DNA from: Paratrimastix pyriformis
Lineage: Eukaryota; Preaxostyla; Paratrimastigidae
Length of the DNA: 64,000 nucleotides
Direction: 5' to 3'
Assembly (NCBI GenBank): GCA_027972325.1
Contig: JAPMOS010000012.1
Coordinates: forward strand, 124,001 to 188,000
The notes under the pieces were generated by a model that was given only the letters and a program-made list of their open reading frames with translations, was not told where the DNA came from and did not search any database. Each line of letters begins with the position of its first letter. Position 1 is the first letter of the stretch. The position numbers were made by a program, and so were the translations under genes. Shown here one piece after another: positions 50,201-59,400 of the stretch.

Positions 50201-50948
50201 CCCGCGAGGAAGGGGCCGCCCGGGGGCGAGGGCGAGGAGGGCGAGAAGGAGAAGGAGAGGCCCTCGGGCCGGTGGGCGGCCTCCTCCTCGGCCAGCCCCA
50301 GGGCCCGCTGGTAGGTGGGGCAGCTCAGGCCCAGGGGGCACGGCCCCAGGGGGCACTCGACCGGGGGTGGCCGCCAGGGCGGCTCCAGCCGGCGCTGCAG
50401 GACGGGGCTGGGGCCGCAGCCGGGCGAGGCCAGGGTCAGCGGGGAGAGGGGCGAGAGGGACCGCCGGCCGGCCTGCTGCGGGTGGAAGGGCCGCGGCGGG
50501 GCCGTGGAGGGGCTCGGGCTGGCGCCCAGGAAGAGCGAGCCGGCCGGCCCGAGGGCGGGTGTGAGGGCGGGGCTGGTGGTGGGGCTGGTGGTGGTGGCTG
50601 GGGACTGGCCGGCGAAGAGGAGCCCCGAGGGCGGCGACTCGGGCCGGGTGTGAGGAGAGACCCCCGTGGGGGCGAGGCTGGTGCGGTGGAGAGGCGCGCT
50701 GAGGGGGGACGGAGGCCCCCCAAAGATGGGGGCGGCGGCGGAGGCTGCGGGCCGCATGGCGCCTGGCGACCGGCTGGCGTGGCGGTGGCGGAGGGGGATG
50801 CTGAGCTGGATCTGCGTGGGGGCGGATGGGCGGGCAGATGGGCCGTGGGGGGGGGGGGGGGGTGAGTTTGATGAGAACAGAGCAAGGCAGCAGTCACCGA
50901 GCAAGGTGTCGCCAAGCCTTCGAACTCCCTCCTTCGTCAGCCCCCCCC

Positions 50949-50979
<31 letters not shown>

Positions 50980-51833
50980 ACACATGGTTTTTGTTTTATT
51001 TTCCCGTTACTTCGTTCCTTCTTTACACGACACACACACACACACACACACACACACAACGCACACCACCCCGCGCGCTCGGCGCCACCCAGGAGCTCAT
51101 CTGGGGGAAAGACGGACCCGATTGAGGCCCGGGGAGGAGGGGGCCGGATGGAGCAGGTAGATGTTGACCAGCACCACGGGCGTCCGAAAGTTCGACGTCG
51201 GCGACCGCGACCGGCCGGGCGCCGTGGCTGGGGCTGGGGCCGCCGAAGGGGGTCCCGGGGAGGGCGGGCAGGCGGTGACGGGCGAGGAGGCCGCGGCATG
51301 GGCGGCGATGGGGGGAGGGCGCGGAATGGGGGAGGGAGGGGTTCGCCCGTTCGGGACCGGGATGGCCGGGGCGGGTGGCGAGGAGGGCGGCCCCGCCGGT
51401 GTCGGGGCCACCTGTTGGCACAGGCACAGGCCAAGCTGCGACCGACCCGGGCGGCACGGCATGGGGGCACGCGGTGAGGCGGCGGGGACCCAGGGGGCCA
51501 ACGACAGACCGGCGGGCCCATGCGCACGAGGTCCAGCATGACGTTGGGGTTGCGAGTCCCCCAGAAGGCGTGCCACCGTGGCGGCGGCGGGCCCGGCGGG
51601 GGCTCGGGGGCAAGGACGAGCTACAGGATATCACGACAAATGTCAGAAAGACCGCAGGGCGGGTGTGTGGGCCGGGCCTTGGGCAAGGGCAACCGGTCGT
51701 AGCCCGAGATGGCCTTGTGTCGGGTGGGTCCCGTGAACTCGTGGCTGTGGAAGAAGTACGCCGTCCCGTCGGCCTGCAGGTCCGAGGGGAGGCAGGATGA
51801 GCGGCCGGGCGGGCCCCCTTGGGACCCCCCCCC

Positions 51834-51864
<31 letters not shown>

Positions 51865-52985
51865 ACACCCAACCACCCCCATCCCCATCCCCACCCCCAC
51901 CCCCACCACCCAGGATGAAAGCAAGAGGGCAGACCTTGCGCTCGACCCAGGAGGCCCGGGCCGCGAAAGGGTCGTAGTGGAACCAGCAGGCGCCCGTGTC
52001 CACCTTGGTCACTTTGGGCTTCCACGAGAGCTGGCCACGTTTCTGAAGGGGATGGACATGTGTACGCCGGAGGGACCGTTGATAATGGTCGGGCGGGGGG
52101 GGGGGGGGGGGGTCAGAATTGAGACCTTCTCCTCTGTGGTCAGCTGGACCAGAGTCACCGACTGCTGGTCGATGTACGTCAGGACGACGTGACGCTTGGC
52201 CTCCCCGGGGAAGTCAGGCAAGAACTGTCATCATCAGCAGCGGGTGAGGAGCGGAGGGCGCGGAAGGGGCGGCGGACCTGGACGCGGTGGTAGTGCGGCG
52301 ACGAATAGAGAAGAGCAATGGGGATGGCCGGAGAAGTGACGGTGTGCGTCGAGCGTGGGGTAACGTCCACAATATAGACCCGGTAGAGCTCTGCGCGGGA
52401 AGGAGCCGGATTAAGGTCGCGGGAGATGGCGGGTGCGGACCTCGATAGGGAGAAAGTGGTGGCTTGGTATTCAAATCAAGAAACGGGAGCAACTCTGTGT
52501 ATACTATACAAAGAAATGCGCGCGTCGGATGAGGGGGAGGAACAGGACCGCCCAGACCCATTACGGTGTGGTCGCCATTCAATGTGGCTCCGGTGATCAA
52601 CCGCGGGCGAGGTTCGGTCAGGAGGGGGATTCGGACCCATTTGTCGGTGTCAAGAAAGTCAATGTATGTCCGTTGAAAGCACGGAGGGTCAGCATTCTGG
52701 ATCGAGGTCGGGATGAGGTCGAGATTTTGGGAGTCGGGCCACAGACTGGGTCGGTCTCAACGCGAACAGAGAGGAAGCCGTCCCTTTCTTGACCGATAAT
52801 CCGCGTATGATTGGCGACGGGAGAGACTGGGAGAGGGCTCTCGGAGCTCAAAGCGAGCTGGTACCGGTAAACATTAAACGGAGGCGGTTCCCCGAACTCC
52901 TTCTGATGGATGGTGCACCCAAAATCCAGCCTCGGGGCGCAGTTCTCGCGCGGCGAACCAAGATAAAAATAGCCTCAATACCCTC
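45109..52985 (-). CDS. Gamma-secretase-activating-protein (pigeon/GSAP)-like protein
   Basis: The order of matches follows human GSAP as I remember it. Near 52370: LYRVYIVDVTP. Near 52220-52150: VQFLPDFPGEAKRHVVLTYI (GSAP has VQFLYPH then HLLLISEEKYIEQF). Near 49640-49565: VVYVPNQHLHLVDCSPEHEL (GSAP VYLPGHFFHLLNVQHPD). Near 48330-48245: RFIQELVVECCHRCPAT, like the GSAP LIQEFIIASS region. Last exon 45318-45109: SAFVPLTRYIEALGSL, like VEFLPLNYFIEIL. The N-terminal half likely forms a beta-propeller. GSAP binds presenilin/APP fragments in animals, so the name is by descent only. Large Pro/Ser-rich inserts lie at about 50760-49800, 49200-48800 and 46100-45450. Donors include GTCCGC after 52263 and near 52438. 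The start is unresolved: the frame reading PDSQNLDLIPTSIQ near 52720 needs an upstream exon, and no ATG is clear before 52985. Confidence 0.7.
48090..48208. repeat. (GGCAG)n array in a GSAP-like gene intron
   Basis: About 22 pentamer units with one shortened unit (GGCAGGCAGG). It is followed by a G-run near 48218-48228 that leads into GGGCGGACC, a minus-strand GTCCGC donor. Confidence 0.9.
48466..48562. repeat. (GGT)n / TGGTGGTGGT array in a GSAP-like gene intron
   Basis: GGT triplets with regular TT interruptions every 10 bp in the middle, so a (TGGTGGTGGT)n higher-order unit. Sense strand is ACC/AACCACCACC. Confidence 0.9.
50940..51060. repeat. C-run and (CA)n tracts in a GSAP-like gene intron
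   Basis: A C-run of about 26 leads into a CA tract (50941-50984), with a second CA tract at 51029-51059. Similar C-run plus CA structure recurs at about 51829-51868, and G-runs occur at about 46362-46385, 47168-47200, 49409-49428 and 52091-52112 in the same gene. Confidence 0.85.
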
Positions 52986-53022
52986 TGGGTGATTCACACT
53001 CCTATTGGCCGAACAGTCGAAA

Positions 53023-54182
53023 ATGCAGTTTCAGGTTTGGTTGTGCCCTGGGTTTTTCCGAAAATATTTCGAATAGGAGGTTGACTTTGCCGGACTTCAC
53101 TGTGTTCGGTTGAGCAATGGAATCATCGAGTTGATCGCTTCTGTTCAAGTTGGGCCCCGAATTCTGCGGCTCGGATTCGTTGGGGATGAGACTGTCTGCT
53201 TTTTCCTAATTTTCTGATGGGCAAAACTGAGTGAATTGTCGCAGAACCTGATGCACCTCGAGTCCCCAACCCTCACTGCCCAGCAAGACGGGAAGTGGCA
53301 CCCATATGGTGGCCATCGGCTGTGGCATGCTCCAGAGGAATTCCCTCGGACCTACTTCCCGGACAACCACCCCGTCGAGCACACGTTCGACGGGACCACC
53401 CTGGTTCTGCGGCCCCCGCCCGAGCCCGAGAACGGCGTCCAGAAGGAGATTCGCATCACGATGCACCCTGGCGCGGCCCAAGTGGATGTGCTCCACCACA
53501 TCACCAACATCTCCCGTTGGCCCATTCCGCTGGCCCCCTGGTCGCTCACGGTCCGGCGTGCCCGGCCATTCACCGGCCACCCACCCTGCACCCCACCCCA
53601 CCCCACTCGCGCAGGTGTGCCGGGCTGGCGGAGCCTGCATCATCCCACAGGAGCCCTACAAGCCGCACCCGGAGGCCCTGCTTCCGGTGCGCCCGCAGGC
53701 CATGTGGGCCTACACCAACATGCAGGACCCCCGCTGGACGTGGGGCGAGCACTTCATCGTGATGCGTCAGGACCGGAGCCCCGCCAAGTACCAGCAGAAG
53801 ATCGGCTTCGGAAACACCCTCGTCCGTCCCCTCAGGGGTTGGCAATGGCCGCCGGCCCTCCTTCGGGGGTGCCACTGGGCCGGGTCACTCCTTCTTCATG
53901 TGTATGATGCGTGTGTCGTCGGGGGTGTCGGGCAGGGCTGGGCCGCCTACGCCCTGGACAGCGTGGTCTTTATCAAGCGGTTCGCCCATCGGGCGGGCGC
54001 GACGTACCCCGACTACGGGTGCAACTGCGAGTTCTACACGGACCCGCACATCCTCGAGGTGGAGACCCTGGGGCCCCTCGGCCCCGTCCAGCCCCAGCAG
54101 ACCGTGGCCCACACCGAACACTGGTCGCTCCACCGCCAGGTCGGCGCCCGCCCCCACCCCAGAGCCCCCATCCGACACTTCG

Positions 54183-54214
<32 letters not shown>

Positions 54215-54358
54215 ACGACTGGGTTGTTGCAGGCTGCTGGGGCGCCCCTCAGTCGGATGCTGGCCATGCCCGCCGAGGGCCGTCCGGCCCCCGTGGACGA
54301 GGCCCAGGTCCAGGCCCTGCTTGCCCCGATGCTCGCCGAGACCCGGCCCGTCGCCTAA
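53023..54358 (+). CDS. DUF4380 / aldose-1-epimerase-like carbohydrate-fold protein
   Basis: Six exons join with every intron in phase 0: 53023-53034, 53077-53193, 53245-53550, 53615-53821, 53936-54139 and 54233-54358, giving 323 residues. Donors are GTTTGG, GTCTGC, GTCCGG, GTCCGT and GTCGGC. Exon 1 encodes only MQFQ. Features include LSNGIIELIASVQVGPRI and LRLGFVGDET, a typical DUF4380 opening (surface that fixes the scaffold), then HPYGGHRLWHAPE, DPRWTWGEHFIVMRQD, KIGFGN, WAAYALDSVVFIKRF, YPDYGCNCEFYT and HILEVETLGPLGPV. The family has a galactose-mutarotase-like beta-sandwich, mostly in bacteria; substrates are not established. The gene is divergent from the GSAP-like gene. The last intron holds a C-run of about 32 at 54184-54214. 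Confidence 0.85.
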
Positions 54359-54728
54359 CCGGGGCGCACCTGGGCAGCGACTGTATTCTTCTGGTTTTTG
54401 TATTTTCGTGTGGGTCGGTGGGTGGGTGGGTGGGGGTTGGCGGCGATGCTCGCCGGGGTCAACCTTCCTCCCAGACCGGACAGGAAAAAGCCTGCTGGTG
54501 CTCTGTGCCTCCTCCCCCCACAATCCAGGCATGGACAGGGACAAATAACAATTGTTTTTCGAAAGGGGAGGGGAGGGGAGGGAGGGGGAGTGGATAACGT
54601 TTCGACGATATTGACCCAGGGGAGGCGGCAGGGGAAGAGAGGGGCCCAGCGCGAGCACGACCACTTGGGTTGCCGAGTGGCTGGTTAGGAAGGCGGCGTG
54701 CCGGGCGGGCTGGGCGGGGCCGGGGTCG
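54359..54728. other. Tail-to-tail intergenic region
   Basis: About 370 bp between two stops on opposite strands. It has a GGTGGGTGGGTG stretch at 54415-54435 and GGGGAGGGGAGG at 54565-54585. It probably carries both 3' UTRs. No ORF or RNA gene is supported. Confidence 0.45.
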
Positions 54729-56014
54729 TCACCCCCGACGCGGCGGCCGGTGCGGCGGCGGCCCGCTGGATGGCGGGCATCGAGGGCGGGTTGGGCAGGG
54801 CGGGGCACCCGGGGGTAGCTGGGGGACGGCCAGGTGGAGGAACTGGTCCGGGTAGGCCATCCGCCGCAGGAGCCACCCCACGGGGGTGCTCAGGGGCAGC
54901 GCAGCCCCGAAGGCCACCACGGCCGGGCTGCCCTCCGCGGGGGCCGGGGAGGGGAACAGGGTCGGCAGGAGCCTGGCCATGACGTCGCCCAGGGTGCACT
55001 CGGCGGGCACTGCGGGTGGGCATGCGGGGGGTGGGATGAAATACCGTCGTCATCTCGCGTTGACCAGCGGGGAGTCCTCGGCGGTCGATGCCCCGCCCCC
55101 CCCAGGGGGGGCCGGCCAGGGCAGCAGACTCTCTGCGGCGAGGATGGGCAGCTGGACGTGGGTCGTCCCGGGCAGGTGGACCCGGATGGGGAAGCGCAGG
55201 GGTTCCTGGCCCCGGAAGGCCTCCGTCAGCCGCTCGAACAGGGCATAGTCCCCTAGGAGCAGCCGAGGGCAGCCGGTGGAGGGTGTGAGGGCGGCGAGGG
55301 GGGAGGGAGGGGGAGCGCAAAGGAGGGAGGGGCCTTGATGCGGACGGTTCGTCATGGCCGCAATGATTTGCTCGGTCTGCTCCTTGACCAGCGAGTTGAC
55401 GGCCTTGATGTTGCCGTCCCGGAGGAAGGTCGCCTGGAGAGCGGGAAAGAGGGCGATGAGGAGATGCCGAGGGAAGCGGCGGGGCAAGACAGGCAGACCT
55501 CTTTGACCATTTGCATGAATTCCGCCCGAACGGCCTCGGGGCTGTGCATTGGGATGATTGTGGCGGTCGGGAATTTCCGGAGATGCAACACCAGGGGGAG
55601 GGGAGCCGAGACGTCGGCCTTACCCGCGGTATAAAGATCGTACAAACACCCAACTGGATGTTGCCTAAGGAAAAGGTGATGATTAAACCATAAAGAACGG
55701 CAGAAGCTCAAACCATCGCAGTGGCTGGCCCTGAACCTCCAACCACGGCAGATCTTTAGTCGCATCAAAAGTTGTGCCCGCTGGAAGAAGGGCGCGGAAA
55801 TAGCGCTCAATTTCGGGGAGGACTAATGGGAAATAAGAGACTCGAGGAACAAGGCACTGTTCTGGTGGTTAGAAAAGAGCATAAAAATGATTCACACGCG
55901 CCAGACAAAATAGGGTTCAGGGTTGGAAATCGTGGTGCGTTCTTCGGGATCCAGCGTGACCGATACAAGAACCTCGTCTCGCCAAAGGCCACCAGACGAG
56001 AAAAAGTCTGCCAT
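54729..56014 (-). CDS. ATG5: Autophagy protein ATG5
   Basis: Six exons fit exactly: 56014-55907, 55856-55714, 55664-55499, 55433-55346, 55252-55130 and 55009-54729, giving 302 residues (human ATG5 is 275). Introns are 50, 49, 65, 93 and 120 bp with donors GTCTGG, GTTTGA, GTCTGC, GTCCGC and GTCTGC. Hallmarks: LWRDEVLVSVTLDPEER at the N-terminus; CLVPRVSYFPLVLPEIERYF; WLEVQGQPLRWQHPVGCLYD (UblA domain); EAVRAEFMQMVKEATFLRDG with the ATG12-acceptor Lys expected in this region (VKEATFLRDGNIKAVNS, human Lys130 region); DYALFERLTEAF; then the UblB part with PLRFPIRVHLPG, ECTLGDVMARLLP and TPVGWLLRRMAYPDQFLHL. ATG5 joins ATG12 and ATG16 to promote ATG8 lipidation. The C-terminal tail after VPQLPPG is Pro-rich and longer than usual. 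ATG at 56012-56014 is the only sensible start. Confidence 0.96.
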
Positions 56015-56074
56015 TTGGGAACAGCAAATCCCACCTTGGGTGATAGTCCCCAAAAAAAGCAATCCCAGCAAAGG
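56015..56074. promoter_or_regulatory. 60-bp bidirectional promoter/5' region of ATG5 and DUF2462 genes
   Basis: Only 60 bp separate the two divergent ATG codons. The sequence is lower in GC, with an A-run at 56053-56059. Both genes must start transcription within this gap or inside the neighbour. Confidence 0.6.
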
Positions 56075-56394
56075 ATGGTGCAAGGAGGAGTCAAGAAACC
56101 GAAATCTCCCTCGCAGAAGAATGCCCTGGGCGTCAGGAAAAATGCCCCGAAGCACTCCCAATCTGTTGCGAAACTGAATAAAAAGCTTACATCTGCCGCC
56201 ATTGCGACTGTCGAAGCCGAAGCGGTCTGCCCACTGTCCCGTGCGCACCTCTCAACAAATCTCTGACCCGCGAATATCCTCTTGACTTGGTTCAGGCGGG
56301 TCGTGTCCGGTCCTGCCACGAGAAGCTTTTCATTGTCAAGCCGGCTGCGGGTGCCAAGAAGGCCAAGGCTGATAAGAAGAAGAAGAAGAAGTAA
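56075..56394 (+). CDS. Small basic DUF2462/UPF0390 family protein
   Basis: Two exons, 56075-56224 and 56296-56394, split by a 71 bp intron (GTCTGC...TTCAG) in phase 0, give 82 residues. It opens MVQGGVKKPKSPSQKN, matching the MAQG-K-K start of the UPF0390/LYDG10 family. It continues with NKKLTSAAIATVEAEA, then VRSCHEKLFIVKPAAG, and ends in a Lys run (ADKKKKKK). Family members are small basic proteins, probably nucleolar; human C19orf53 is one. A nucleolar or ribosome-biogenesis role is only inferred. The gene is divergent from ATG5 and lies in a lower-GC patch. Confidence 0.75.
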
Positions 56395-56493
56395 ACCGGG
56401 GATTGCCTTTTTTTTTTTTGAATTGGGATCAACAGAGGGACACTGGAGGGAACTTGTTGGGTATATCGATACACGAGCCGCCGCCGGCGCGCC
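56395..56493. other. Short tail-to-tail gap
   Basis: About 100 bp between the DUF2462 stop and the stop of the large minus-strand gene. It includes a T-run at 56410-56420. The two 3' ends must lie close together or overlap. Confidence 0.5.
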
Positions 56494-59400
56494 TCACCAC
56501 CCTCGGGCGATCTCCTCGGCCATTTCCCGGGCAAGCGCCGCCACGGGGGCGGGCGGAGGCAACTTTTGCTTGGCCCCTTCGCGGATCTGGGCCAGCAGGC
56601 CCCTTAGGAGCTCCACCAGGGGGCCCTGTTGGGGCGCGGCCGCGGCCAGCTGCTCGACGCCCTCGGCGAGCCGGTCGCAGTCGCGGACCCACTGGGGGGC
56701 CAGCTGCAGGGTGGCCACGCCGGGCTGGAGGCGCTCCATCAGCCGCACGTAGCGCAAAAAGGGGAGCCACAGGTAGTTGGCCGAACCGCCCGGGGGCAAC
56801 ACGCTCCGGCGCAGGGCGTAGTCCACCCCCAGGCACAGGCCCAGCACCACGTCGCTGGCGGCCTCCCCCGAGGGCAGCGGGCCCGCAGGGGGCCGGGCCA
56901 TGACCCGCTGGTCCATCTCGAGGGGCCTCCCCGGGGCGGGGTCGACCCCGAGGGCCTCCCCCATCCGCTGGACGAGCCCCTCGGTGGTCGTGGGGCCGCC
57001 GGCCCCCTGCTGGGCCGCCTGGGTCACCTGCAACTGGGCCGAGTAGGCGGCCGTGTGGAGCAGGACCGCCCGCAGGCCGCTCAGGAGGCGCACCGAGAGC
57101 AGGGCCTGCAGGGCCGGCTGGCTGGCGAGGGTCCGGGCGGCCGTTGCGAGCAGGGGAACGGCCGGGGGCACGGCGGGCTCGTGGTAGAGGGCGTACCCGT
57201 TGAGGATGTAGGGCATCAGCTGGGTCGGGTCGGGCAGCAGGCTGCCCACCAGGGGCACTGGCAGCCGGCGGGGGGGGGATGCGCGCCGCCCCAGCCACCC
57301 ACCACCCAGCACGCCAAAGTGAGGATGAGGTCGACGATCGCCGAGGGGTCATTCAAGCACGAGTCCGCTGAGTTCTCACTCTTCAACCGGTTCCCGGCTG
57401 AGGGACTGGAAGAGGCCACTCTCAGCGAGCTCGAACGTCATGCGGTCGGTTGGCACAGAGAAGGCACCAATACAACAAGCCGGCCCCAGCAGCGACACGG
57501 AGCGGCATCGACGAAGAAGCCCCTCGCCCAACGGGCAGCGGGGAGGACAGCAGACCGCCCATCTGGATGGCCTCGAGGAGGATGCGCTGCAAGGCGTCCA
57601 GCCAGCCCGCTAGCCGCCGGGGCGCCTTGAAGAGGGCATCCATGGGGGGCAGCAGGGCCTCGCGCCACAGCCGACTGGCCAGGCTGGGGGCCGGCTCACC
57701 CGGGGCCGCGGGGGCCAGGGGCGCCGCCCCGGGGGTGGGCGGCAAGGCCGCGGCGTGCAGGGCCGAGGCGACCGAGCTCACCCCGAACCGCACCAGCAGC
57801 CGCGCCGCTGCCTGGCGGACGTCGTGCGGCTCGAGCGGCACCCCAAACGCGGCTGCGGTGCGGGCGGCGTGGGAGGGGCAGAAGGAGATCGCCAGTGAAA
57901 AAACGAGGGATGGTGGACGGCTGTGGGAGGCTGCCGCTGCAGCAAGGGGGCCCGAGACGGACGGTCCCAATTGGCCCAAGGGAGGGCGAACTCCCGGCCG
58001 GGCCAGTGGGGGGTCCCCTCGGGGCATGCCGGCAGGGGCGGCAGGCGCCACTCGGCCGCCACCAGGGGGGCCAGATCCACCGCCAGGGCGGGCCGGCACA
58101 GGAAGAGCTGCGTCAGCGGACTGGTCGCCGTCAAGCCGAACCGGGCCGGGGCCGGGGCCGGGGTGCCCGGCAGGGGCGCCGGCTGGGCGAAGGGCGCCAG
58201 GTAGAGTCCGTCCCAGGCCCACTCCTCCCCTGATGCGATGATGGGCAAAAAGGTGTCGGGGCACGAGTCAGATGACACGAGCCGATGCTTCGCAGCCCCC
58301 TCCCCCACCCCCCCACCCCCACCCCCCCTGGCGCCTGGAGGGAGGGGAATGACCGACCGGCGAAGGCCTGCAGGTACCCGTAGAGGGCCGAGAGCTGCAC
58401 CCGGCTGACGTCGCCCCCTGTGATCTCCTTGTCGAGGCCTTTCTCGGCCGTGGTCAGCAGGGCCCGGGCCAGCAGCCCCACGTGGTCCATGGCCTCGGCC
58501 GCGATGCTCAGATAGTCGGCAGACAGGCCCAGCAGCCCCGAGGCCAGCTGGGGGGCCAGCTGGGGCCCGGGGGCGGCCAGGGGCACCCCGGGGGCTGTCG
58601 GGAGGAGCCCCAGGGCCGGCTGCCAGGGGTCAGGGGCCTGGGGCGACGGGATCAGCGTCAGGTGCAGAACCGTCGCACAGAAGGCCAGGTGTGAGGCCCG
58701 GATCTGGCCCTGTGCGCGGAGGGGGGAGCAGATCATCATGAAGGTGCGGACTGGGATCGAAGCGGCGAAGAGGCGGCGTGGGGGAATCCGGAGGGCGATA
58801 CGGAACAGGGGTGGCACTGCGGACCTTCTCCACGCCACCCTTGAGCATCCCCCGCAGGATCTTTGGCAGAGCCTGCCGACGGGTGGGCAGCCCCACAAAA
58901 ACAGGGGGAGAGAGGGCGCAGGTGATGAAGACGAGGCCACCACCACCACCGCCGTCACCACCACCGCCCACAGCAAGGTCGCGGCGAGGCGCACGATGGG
59001 GTGGCGGATGAGGCAGATGCGTGTGTGGGGTCACTGCCGCCGCGGGCAGGGAGGGGGACCTTGAAGGCGGTCGGGCCCGTGGTGGCGGCCGCGACGGCCT
59101 GGGGGAGGGCCGCCTCGCGGGTGGCCGCGATGAGCTGCAGCAGCAGCCCGGGCAGCTCCAGGGGCCCCGCCTGGACCATCTCCGCCAGCGCGGGCGGCGT
59201 CCCCGGCAGGGCCGCCGGCAGGGCCGTCCAGCCCTTCCACTGGGCCCCGATGAACCCGTGAATCTCTGCGACCGGGCGGCAGGGGGATGCGGGGGGATGC
59301 GGGGGGTGGGGGAGGGGAAGGCGGAGGTGAATTGAATTGCCGTCCGGTATCGAATGGTGGGCGGGAGGAGAGCCGAGAGGACGGCGGGGGCAGGGGGGCG

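Noticed and set aside
55772-56266. Long plus-strand frame upstream of the DUF2462 gene
   Set aside because: Its first part is antisense to ATG5 exons; only the part from the ATG at 56075 matches a protein family.
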